From the NCBI GenBank assembly GCA_051294375.1, contig CM119267.1, positions 6,003,992-6,067,991 on the forward strand: a stretch of DNA of 64,000 nt, in the 5' to 3' direction. Shown here in pieces: positions 55,502 to 64,000 of this stretch (positions are counted from its first letter, which is position 1; each line of letters starts with the position of its first letter). A program made the position numbers and the translations under genes. The DNA comes from Paraspadella gotoi (taxonomy: Eukaryota; Chaetognatha). Below the pieces are notes generated by a model. That model was not told the DNA's origin and searched no databases. It worked only from the letters and a program-made list of their open reading frames with translations.

Positions 55502-57730
55502 TCAAGATTGTTTCGGCATCTGAGTTATTCCCAATTTCCGCAGATCAACGACAGTTACTGGCAACCCTCTGTGCACGCTTTTAATATGCGTCCGGCAATT
55601 GGTCCTTTGCACCGTCGCGTGACTGCAATAAGCGCACTTATAATTTCGCACACGATTCGTGTGCATGATGCTCACGTGATTCCGCAATTTCCACTTGGAA
55701 GCGTAGATGCCTCCGCAAAAGTCACAAGGAAAACTCTGGTTGCCATGGCATTCGACCTGATGTACTCGTAAATGGCGAGCCTGACGAAAGTGTTTTCCGC
55801 AGCCGATCTCACGACATCCGTATTTCGGCTCCGTCTCCTCGTGATTCTCCACGTGTTTTAGATACGTGTGCTTCCGAATCGTCGAATAATCGCAATACTT
55901 GCACTTGAGAATCGGTTTCGCGCCCACGTTGATTTTATGCGCGGAATAAAGATGATCCAGAAATGGATCCTTGACGTTGGATCCGTAGGGACAATCGCCC
56001 TGCTTACAGTAAAAACGGTAAGGCGCGCCGTGAGCCGAACTCATATGATTTTCTAAACCCATCGAAAATTTGTAAGTTTTGCCGCACAAACAGCAGACGT
56101 GATTGTCGTAAACGTATTTTTTTCCGTCGACATCTTTCGTTTTCTTCCCCTCCTTATTACCTTGAGCATTGGAAGCTTTCCGTTTCGCTCTGCAGAATCG
56201 AGAATGATCGCGTGTCTTGCAAGAAACAACCCTCCTTTCATCTTTCGCGGCGACGATGTTGTGAAAACGATGGAGATGTTCCTTCAAGTGTCTCGCGTTG
56301 GAGACGACGAAGTCGCATAGGTTGCAGACTTTGGCCAAATCGATGAAGATATAGCCGTGCTCGTTGAGAAGGTGGCCGCCGAGTTTGTACCGACTTCCCT
56401 GACTCATCCGTTCGTCGCAAAAAGGGCACCACAATTTCCCCGGCGCCCGCGGGAGCTTGACCTCCTGCAAGGAGCCATCTTCCAATTTCAATTCAAGCAC
56501 GTTCCGTATCGACGTTCCGCGAATTTCCCCTTTTATCTTCTTGCCGTCTCGTTCCCAAGACTTGCTCTGGCGATTGCCAAAGGGAATCACGGTGCCAAGA
56601 AAGGGTCGCGGGTGGTCTGCCGCATGGTGCCAGCTGTTAGCGTCGCCCTTAAGATCCTCGATCTTGGCCATGATTCGCCGCTTGATGATCATTTGCAAAT
56701 CGCGCGGATTTTGAAAGAGTTCCTTGACTTCGTTGTTGTTGAGAGTTTTGATTTGTTCGTTTGGATGGACGACGTCCTCGTTATCATCCAACGAGTCGAT
56801 CGAATCTACCCTCGTCCCGTTAAAGGGATTGATAAGGGACGAGTGCTCCGCCGATTCTGAGGTCGGCGAGGGGGGAGAACTGTCGGGTGCCGAAATGGGA
56901 GAGGGCGTTTCTACGGAACGTTCTGAGGACGGAGATGGTGTCAGCAGAGAGCGATAGATCGACATATTGGCGCCTTTCGGGCCCAGTTCCTGAAACGGGG
57001 AGACAATGTCGCCATCGGATTTTGACGGCGCGGAGTAGTTTTCGAAGTGACATTCTGCCTCTTGAGTTTTATTTCGTTTTTTCCTCGGCTTAACGAAATT
57101 ATTATTGCGTTGAATTCGAGTTAGTTTTTCTATCGACTTTTTTTCCGACTCGTCGGCTGACTGATCCAGCATTTCATCGTCGAATACTCCCCCGACATCC
57201 TCAAAAAATATCGTTTCTTTCTTCAGGGCGATGGGCGGAACAAGCCCCACTTCTTCAATCTTGGGCGTCATACTCTCTTCATCTTTGACGAATCCGTCGA
57301 AATGTCGCGACCAACTCTTCCATTCGACCAAAACTGTGGCCAAGGTGTCGAAGCCGAGAAAAGAGGCGCCGAGAGCAAACTTGTCAAAAGCCTCCTCGAA
57401 GGAAGTTGGGATGCGCAGGGTGCGGTGACGGAGACGGAGAGCGACATTGGCGATAGTCAACGTCTCATTGTACATGTAGTCCAGCAAAAACTCAAAAAAC
57501 GTCGCCTCGACGCAATCAGGCAACGTCAATACGTCTTCCTTCAATTTTCCGATTTTGTGCAGATCGTAAAAGTGAGGGGAGGCGGCGACGAGGACCAGTT
57601 TGTGGACGAGAAATTCCCGGTGATTGTCGCCCTCTTTGGCTCTGACGACTAAGTCGCAAAGAGCGCCAGCCTTTCTCAGCGACAGTAATTTTGTTTCGTT
57701 AAGCCGGAGAGAATCTGGGGTCGGCGTCAT
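55502..57730 (-). CDS. BTB domain plus eight C2H2 zinc fingers
   Basis: Single exon of 742 codons. A BTB/POZ domain (residues about 15-135: LCDLVVRAK, FLVHKLVLVAASPHFYDL, FFEFLLDYMYNETL) is followed by a long acidic/Ser-rich linker and at least eight C2H2 fingers near residues 425-735 (for example CPFCDERM..H..H, CNLCDF, CCLCGKTY, CKYCDYST, CDFCGGIY, CAYCSHAT). This is the architecture of sequence-specific transcription factors, often repressors. No one-to-one orthologue is recognisable. The ATG at 57730 follows a textbook 3' splice site (TTCTTCTTTTACCAG, AG at 57759-57760) by 28 nt. Confidence 0.9.
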   Translation of the reverse strand: MTPTPDSLRLNETKLLSLRKAGALCDLVVRAKEGDNHREFLVHKLVLVAASPHFYDLHKIGKLKEDVLTLPDCVEATFFEFLLDYMYNETLTIANVALRLRHRTLRIPTSFEEAFDKFALGASFLGFDTLATVLVEWKSWSRHFDGFVKDEESMTPKIEEVGLVPPIALKKETIFFEDVGGVFDDEMLDQSADESEKKSIEKLTRIQRNNNFVKPRKKRNKTQEAECHFENYSAPSKSDGDIVSPFQELGPKGANMSIYRSLLTPSPSSERSVETPSPISAPDSSPPSPTSESAEHSSLINPFNGTRVDSIDSLDDNEDVVHPNEQIKTLNNNEVKELFQNPRDLQMIIKRRIMAKIEDLKGDANSWHHAADHPRPFLGTVIPFGNRQSKSWERDGKKIKGEIRGTSIRNVLELKLEDGSLQEVKLPRAPGKLWCPFCDERMSQGSRYKLGGHLLNEHGYIFIDLAKVCNLCDFVVSNARHLKEHLHRFHNIVAAKDERRVVSCKTRDHSRFCRAKRKASNAQGNKEGKKTKDVDGKKYVYDNHVCCLCGKTYKFSMGLENHMSSAHGAPYRFYCKQGDCPYGSNVKDPFLDHLYSAHKINVGAKPILKCKYCDYSTIRKHTYLKHVENHEETEPKYGCREIGCGKHFRQARHLRVHQVECHGNQSFPCDFCGGIYASKWKLRNHVSIMHTNRVRNYKCAYCSHATVQRTNCRTHIKSVHRGLPVTVVDLRKLGITQMPKQS

Positions 57731-58338
57731 GTCACACTGACACAGTTACTTGTTCAGCCTGGTAAAAGAAGAAGACTGAACCAAATAATAAACAAAAAAA
57801 GGACTAAAAACGATCAAGAACGTTTGATGGATAACGTTCAATTAGCGTCGTTCATGATATAGCATTGATTTAAAAAATGAGCAGATTAACAAGCAATATT
57901 AAAACGTAAACACGCAAATTAGGCTGCCGCATTGATAATAAGTAAATAAGTTATGTAAAGTTTATCATCAAGATTTGAGAACCTTTCTGAATCAAAAGAA
58001 GGGAAAAAATATAATAACACTAATACTGTGACCTGTTAATCGTTAAATTTATTGTCTTTTAATTTATTATTTATAATTTTAATGTTATATTTTTAACTGT
58101 CATTAATGTTCTTCATATCCTAGCTAGCGCGAATATAAGAGGCAGCGTTATTTGTCGTTTCAAAATTCAAATTTCTAATCGAAAACAGCAATAGGCTCAA
58201 ATAAATAAAACATATGTTGCATCAATAAAAATCAGGAATGACTTTAAAAAAAAAACAAAAACAGAATCAATATCAAATATAAGAAACAAAAAAAATCCAT
58301 TTTTATAATATTATTGCAAAAAAAAAATCTAAAAGAAA
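57731..58338. other. AT-rich spacer, no gene
   Basis: 608 bp between the multi-Tudor stop and the BTB-zinc-finger start. Apart from the acceptor-like site near 57760 I see no feature. Confidence 0.45.
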
Positions 58339-61300
58339 TTAACATTTCAAAGCGAATCCCAAGTCCAACAATCCCTGATTAATGAGGAAATCATTAGGAG
58401 AAGTGTCCCAAATATCAACTTCAATGTTGTTCGATGACGACGAAACAACTTGTGCAATAAGACTGCGTGAGTTTACCTGAACAAATTTGATAGGAAAAAT
58501 TGTAACGGCTATCAAACAAAAAACCGATACGCGATTCCACTTACCCGCGACCCGAACCACTTCTTGGCCTCCTCGCTCCACTCCCAGTGGGCCGGTCGAA
58601 CTCTTGCCAGACGACAGGGCACCGCCATTTCCGGTTCTTTGGCGAATCTCTCATCCATCCGGATGAAGTTTTCCGCGCTTCGTCTCACGACGCGATAGTA
58701 GCCAAAATCGACGAGATAAACCTTGACAGAATTGTCGTCGACCGAGCAAAGGCGGCAGCGGGCGAACGACTCGCCCACTCGCACGAAAGCCATCGCGTCG
58801 GCGCGAAGTTCAAAGTCGGCCAGAAGACGGTCGGCCTCGTGGCGAAGACAATACTCCTCGATGTCGTGCTGCAAGGAGATGATCGTCGAATCGGAAGACG
58901 GTTCCGGTGAGGACGACGTGTCTGACGAAGGGATCTCGGCGAAAGGAATGCCTGTATCGTCATAGATGACGTTGAAAGCGGAAAGAGGAGTGGCCCCAAA
59001 AACGAAACGGAGGTAAAAGTTGTCCGGGTCGACGAAAGAAACGACCTCGACAGAATACCACTTGCCGACGTCGAGTTTGACACGAAAGACGGCGCGCGTT
59101 CGAGCGACTGCCTTGGTGTTCACGTTGGGCGGCGTCGAGTCGAGGGACAAAAGTGCCGGCTGATCCAGAGAGTTGTAGGAGCCTCGCGAAGACGGCCGAT
59201 CGGACCCGACCACTCGGGGAAGTTCCGGAATTGAAGACACGGAGTCAGGGCCGACACTGGTTTTAAAGTAGGTAAGTAATTGTAAGGTAAATTTCAAACT
59301 TTATTGCACAGAATTTTCATTCACTTAGTTATTAACGTAATTTTAGGAAAATTAAAAAAAAAATCGATAAGAACCGTGCCTGTTTACGATCTCGGACTTG
59401 ATCGAGGACGATCCGCCAACAGAAATATCAGATCTAGGCGGGGTCTTGACTCTGGCAACCCCAAGAGCGATCAATTTATCGGCCAACGTACTTGGCGGTT
59501 GTGGTTCGCCATCTTTACTGAAATCCGGCAAAAGCACCGAAATTTCTAAAGCCTCCAAGTGAAAAGGATCAATGGAAACGACGTTGTTGATCTTTGATAA
59601 ATATCCCTTGTACACCACTTGAAAATCGATCAACCGTGACATGGCAAGGCCGTCTTCTTCGGACCAAATGCGTTTCGTGGGCAAAAGGTCGGGAGTTAAA
59701 TTGCACTTGACGCATTGCGGGGGCAAATGGGCGAAACTTTCGAGGAGGGGTCCCGCATTATGCCAATCCACCCATTCCGTTTCACCGAAGTCCAAATAGT
59801 ATACGAGGTAGACGGATTTTTGACCCAGTTTTACCGATCGAATGTCCCGGACAAGACCCCGACGAAATTCATCGCTTTCCTCGTGAAAGACGGCGACGGC
59901 GTCGTGGATGCGAGGGTCAAAATCGTTTTTAAACGATTCCAGCTCCACCGACTGGTAAAAATTTCGCATCCCCAGATGCAGGTTTCTCAGGTCGCCGGAA
60001 TCGAGGAGGGATTGGGGACGAACGTAGAAGGCGGCCGGAGATTCGACAAAGGAAAACTGAAAGGTAAACTCGACGCCGTGATGGACGAAAACCAAATCTT
60101 TCCGAGAACACTGTAAAGCGGAGACGTATTGGTCGCGACGAAAGGTTTTTCTTTCCTGACCAAAAGCTGGGACGACGGTTACGGGACGCGGTTCCATCTC
60201 GGCGGGAGCCGAGACATCTTGGGTGGAGACGAGAGGAGACGGACGATCGAAAGAGGCCGAGATTCCATGAATTTCGCAGAAAGAATCTTTCGCCGTTAAC
60301 ATAATTTCTTTGAACCGGTAGTCGTCGACGGCGACCGCCAGGTTTAAATCAACCAGTTTATCAAGGACCTTTCCTTCGGGGGCATCCCCATGCGCCAGCC
60401 ATTTGATGTCTGCGATCATCTCGTCGAGGCCCGGATGAAACTTGAAGGCGGCGGCCAATGGAACTGACTTGAGATTGTCGAAGATTTGCTTCAAGGTGTC
60501 GTTGTACCGCTTCCAGTCGAGGAAGCCTTCGTTCAGCAAAGGCCCCGCGCCTCGCAGCCGACAAGGCAAGGTTCGACAGGGAAACTCAGCAAATTCGGCC
60601 TTCAGCGGCCTCACGTCGGTTATGGGGCAGACGCGGGATTCTCCAATATCGAGAAGCACAACCGCCACTTCTGCCTCGTGAGGAAATTCACCAATGACCT
60701 TTCCCCGGTACCAGGCACCGCTGGGATCACGTACCGCGCATCGCTCACTTTTTTTTATAGTTTTTCCGCTCGCCGGGAAGTTATTGTAGAATTTGGATAG
60801 CTCAGCGCTAATTTCTTCGCGACTCGGCATTCCCGGTTTTCCTTGTATTGTGACCCAGAGATAATCGGGAAGGTTACAATCTGGCAGATTGAAAATCCCG
60901 CAAGCTTCCAGAGGTACGAAATTATGTTCAATCTTGATTTCGTCGCTTAAGTAACCTCGATTGAGAACGTCGTAAATGTTCATGTCAAAAGAGTTCACGA
61001 CGCACTCCTGGTTGATCCGGGATCGGTTTGATTTTCCGAAGCGCTGAGAGGTCAACGAGGGAACGTGAACTTTGGGATGTGGGCGTATTAATTTCGGCGA
61101 GTGTTGGCGAAAATAATGCGGAGTTGGATTACCGGCAAATAGAGCGTCTTGATTTGAATTTATAGATAAGGAACTGCTTGAAACATATTTTAGTTCGGGT
61201 GGAGGTCGCGTCGAAAGCGAGTCCTCGAATGAGTCGGTTTCTGGTCGGGATCTCTGTTTCAGGATCTCCGGCGATGGATGACTCGGCTCCGTTCTGTATG

Positions 61301-61880
61301 TGGGGAGGGAGGCTTCGGTGTCCAACGATGTCACGGAATGAAAACTAGGAGAGCGAACTGCTACTGGGGACGGAGAAAGAGAAGTCGCCGGCGCCCACGC
61401 CGCTGCGCCAGTCGAAGATTCGTCATATGAAATTTTGACAAGCACTCCCGTCGGAACTTCAGCATGCGAATCGACTTCCAGGGGTCGATCCTTCGCAGTT
61501 CGATCTTCGTCCGAAGACAACCTAATGAGATCTGACTCTAAATTGTCACCGGGTCTCTCGCCGCCACTAAATTCGCAATCAATGACCCTGGCGTCTCTAA
61601 CGATCGAACGCTTCAGGTCTCCGTCTTCGTCGGAAGGGTTGCAGTCGTCTTCGCCCTCCAACAAAGCCTGGATGCGATCGATGATCTTCTCCGCGGCGTC
61701 GATTTTCGCTCTGGCCGATTTTTGTCTGACGCGAAAATTCGGCGCTGTATTCGCGGCAACAGCAGCGGCGACAATGGCTTCGGTGGACGTGAGCAGCTCG
61801 TTTAATTTAGCAACGATTAAGTCTTTTTCATCCGCGACCTCACTTAACTTTTGTTGAAGGCGCGCCCTCTGACGATTCAT
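58339..61880 (-). CDS. Multi-Tudor-domain (TDRD-type) protein
   Basis: Exons 61880-59380, 59256-58545 and 58476-58339 give 1116 codons, if the first intron uses a GC donor (AACAG|GCACGG). Without that intron the first exon simply runs into TAA at 59352. The N-terminus is coiled coil. At least three extended Tudor domains follow: near residues 400-475 (SERCAVRDPSGAWYRGKV..VVLLDIGE), near 600-745 (VHHGVEFTFQFSFVE..VYLVYYLDFGETEWV) and near 860-1070 (CRLCSVDDNSVKVYLVDFG). Animal TDRDs bind dimethylarginine on PIWI proteins and organise piRNA granules in the germline. There is no recognised helicase or MYND finger. Two separate genes is the alternative, but the second part has no ATG. Confidence 0.85.
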
Positions 61881-62063
61881 CTTCTTTGTCTTTCGGTAGG
61901 AAACAAATCACTGCTTCTTCATTAAAGATTAAATATTAAAAAAAAAATTAATCTTTAGGCCGTACGTAAAACTTAAAAACTGGTACAAAATCTTCAGAAA
62001 TTGTGCTAAAATATTGTCAAATATTGTCAACAAAAGAAATTCACTAAAACCGTTTTTCAACAT

Positions 62064-63308
62064 TCACTTATCGCGATAAACGTTCATCGCGGCTCTGTGA
62101 ACAATGGTGTGTCTGAGGGAGACGTCGCCCCACCAGTCGGAATAACCACCACCGATCACGGTGGCAACGGGAATGCCCCGCTTGTAGAGGTGGTTGAGAA
62201 CGTAGTGATCGCGGTCGAAGATGCCCTGATCGGTCATCGACAGACGCCCGAGCACATCGTCCGCGTGAGTGTCGACGCCGGCGTCGTAAATAACGAGATC
62301 GGGAACGAAGGTGTCGACGATTCTCGGCAAGTTTTCGACGACACGCTGGAGGTATTCGGTGTCGCCGACGCCATCTTCCAATGAAATGTCGAGATCGGAT
62401 TTTTGTTTTCTGAGCGGAAAATTTTTGGCGTTGTGGACGGAAAAGGTGAAAACGGAGGGATCTTCGGCAAAAATAAAGGCCGTCCCGTCGCCCTGGTGCA
62501 CGTCAAGATCCACGACCAGAATCTAATAAAACAAAAATGATAAAGATGTTTTTTTTTTCCTTCTTTCTTTCTCTCTCTCTCTCACCTTCTCGACCATCTC
62601 AGAAGCCACCATGAATCTCGCCGCAATCGCAATATCATTTACGAGACAGTATCCAGCGCCGAAGGAGGGAAAGGCGTGATGCGTTCCTCCGCCCGTGCTG
62701 CAAGCGATTCCAGTTTCCAGGGCGAGTCGACAGGCGAGGATGGTGCCACCAGTCTCTAGCCTACAACGACGCACCAAACCGGGCGTCCACGGAAAACCCG
62801 TACGGCGCCGTTCCTCGTCCGTGGTGAGACCCCGAAAGAACGAGTGCACGTAGACGGGATCGTGCACCAAAGCGCAGATGGCGGCGGGCACGGGCGGCGG
62901 CCTCACTACCTGCCGCTTCTCGATCACCCCGTCCATCATTAGGTAATTAAAGAGCCCGTCGAATTTGCCCATGACGAATCGGTTGTTGGCGGGAATCTCG
63001 CAAACGAAGCCGTGATGATGCACGACTGGAAGGGAGCGCCCGAAGCGAAGATGCTCGTCGCAAGCCGCCGCGGCGAATTCCAAGTCGACCGGGCCGCCAG
63101 TCCTTGCGTCATTCTCGGAGAGGGTATCGATGTCCAATGAGTTCGGGTTGAACGAGAGGGCCGCATGGTGAGACGCGCGAAAGATTATAAGTCTTTTAGA
63201 GAGAAGAGTCTTTATCGAAGAGAAAAGTTTAATATCATTCCTGGGGTTATTAAATTCAACATATGACCGAAAAGAAAGGTATTTATTAAAGTGGCGGCAT
63301 AAAGCCAT
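62064..63308 (-). CDS. Class IV-like histone deacetylase family protein
   Basis: Two exons (63308-62586, 62522-62064) give 393 codons. The HDAC signature residues are all present: the His pair in GGGTHH (210-211), AGYCLVNDIAIA, the zinc ligands in VVDLDVHQGDGT (Asp248, His250), the second Asp in YDAGVDTHADD, and the catalytic tyrosine in IGGGYS. TGGTILACRLALE is typical of the HDAC11/bacterial-type class IV branch, where HDAC11 acts mainly as a defatty-acylase. The N-terminal 50 residues (basic, Phe/Leu/Ser-rich) resemble a mitochondrial targeting peptide, or could be mis-assigned upstream sequence. The start at 63308 lies 8 nt after an acceptor-like TTACTTCAG. Confidence 0.87.
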
Positions 63309-63691
63309 TCATTAATCTGAAGTAAATTTAAATGAGAGAAATGAGGTTATCACATTCTTCTCGAGATTCAAAATCATTAACATTTTATGACTATGAGAAC
63401 ATTAATTAAACATCCAATAAATATATTTAGGTTAAAAGTGGTCACAGATACAAAAATCAAATGGGGCTCAAAAAACTTCCCATCCTATCAATAATCAATG
63501 TCAATTTTGTCCAAAAGTCAATAATTTTGTTAATAAAAAATGCACTAACAAACAAACAACTTATTCTTAGTAAATATGATCGTCGGAATCGGAACCCATG
63601 ACGAACCACATAGTATACGTACACTAAAGTGCAGTGACTCAAAATTCTCAACAAATGCATGTAAATTTTTTTAGAATATCAATTAAAAAGT
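63309..63691. other. Spacer with no recognised feature
   Basis: AT-rich, 383 bp, upstream of the deacetylase. It includes an acceptor-like AG at 63317-63318; the rest is presumably the 3' UTR of the next gene. Confidence 0.4.
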
Positions 63692-64000
63692 TCAAAATTT
63701 CCTATCAGGCCACCAAATTTCTGCCAAAGCATCGTTAAAACTAATTCCTTCCAACACCTGAAGAGAATAAGCCAAGGCTTCCGGCATCCATACCCCCAAC
63801 AAGTAATCAACGCTTTTATTATTTAGTGTGTCGGTCCCGAGGATCCGTTTCATTGTCCCTTTGAGAGTCTTCACGAGTCGATCGACGTCCTCGTCACGTC
63901 GAAACGGTCCGAAATTGTTCAACTTGAGAGGCTTGAGTAACGACGGAGAGGAATCGAAGAAAACTTTAAGGCACGACTTTTCTCGGTCCTCGTGAATGGC
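63692..64000 (-). CDS. Last exon of an unrecognised gene (partial, runs off the edge)
   Basis: The frame is open from the window edge to TGA at 63692, about 102 codons, and looks coding: mixed composition, with helical segments DVDRLVKTLKGTMKRIL and SVDYLLGVWMPEALAYSL. The closing LLGVWMPEALAY..LEGISFNDALAEIW pattern faintly recalls the C-terminal helical tail of MUM1/PWWP3 proteins, but I would not name it on that. It is the same orientation as its neighbours. An ATG inside the exon at about 63863 is not likely to be the start since the frame continues upstream. Confidence 0.6.
   Translation of the reverse strand, partial: AIHEDREKSCLKVFFDSSPSLLKPLKLNNFGPFRRDEDVDRLVKTLKGTMKRILGTDTLNNKSVDYLLGVWMPEALAYSLQVLEGISFNDALAEIWWPDRKF

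Noticed and set aside
1-64000. CRISPR arrays, bacterial operons, ribosome binding sites, rRNA genes, intact tRNA genes
   Set aside because: Eukaryotic sequence with spliceosomal introns; none of these structures seen. The one tRNA-like segment (27.1 kb) is a SINE head.

Overview
This is a gene-dense stretch of an animal (metazoan) nuclear genome. The genes are animal-type: two-pore channel, Integrator subunit 7, EHMT/G9a, ENGASE, RALGAPB, ENSA, SIKE/FGFR1OP2, EXD3, HSD17B10, a multi-Tudor protein and a DUF3715/TASOR-like protein. They have short spliceosomal introns (about 50-150 nt, a few larger) mixed with very long single-exon genes of up to 2010 codons. I cannot place the species from sequence alone. 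Compactness, moderate GC, Tc1-like, LINE and SINE debris and simple repeats suggest a small-genome invertebrate.

Layout, left to right, every supported host gene on the MINUS strand: TASOR-like (258-6290), sulfotransferase (6671-7714), repeat-rich region with duplications, an assembly gap and a long inverted repeat (7.7-11.5 kb), truncated FBH1-like F-box helicase (11563-13209), TPC1 channel (13704-17895), INTS7 (18081-22151), C45/Tan-like acyltransferase (22528-23883), transposon-rich gap (23.9-25.7 kb), RBIS-like (25700-26089), minisatellite and SINE region, KCTD-type BTB protein (27537-28028), unknown multipass membrane protein (28729-29589), ENGASE (29750-32465), two tandem coiled-coil paralogues (32629-33729, 34093-35373), EXD3/Mut-7-like nuclease (35620-38910), EHMT (39124-44394), ENSA (45899-46405), FGFR1OP2/SIKE (46654-48280), RALGAPB (48597-53807), HSD17B10 (54139-55326), BTB-zinc-finger protein (55502-57730), multi-Tudor protein (58339-61880), class IV-like histone deacetylase (62064-63308), and the last exon of an unrecognised gene (63692 to the edge).

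Three things stand out. (1) Twenty-two consecutive genes share one orientation, often 160-400 bp apart. At least ten start codons lie 2-28 nt after a pyrimidine-rich 3' splice-site-like AG with no visible upstream coding exon. This is the pattern expected of spliced-leader trans-splicing and possibly operons, although 5' UTR introns would look the same. (2) Three introns are best explained as GC-AG introns. (3) A short hairpin motif resembling the hammerhead-ribozyme core (CTGANGA - stem - GAAA), mostly with an extra base, recurs at least five times, twice inside inverted-repeat elements.

Functionally the neighbourhood is rich in chromatin, RNA and silencing factors (TASOR-like, EHMT, HDAC, multi-Tudor, EXD3, INTS7), next to signalling and housekeeping genes. 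Whether that clustering means anything is untested. Exon coordinates were worked out by hand from reading frame, splice dinucleotides and remembered family motifs; no alignment or RNA evidence was available.
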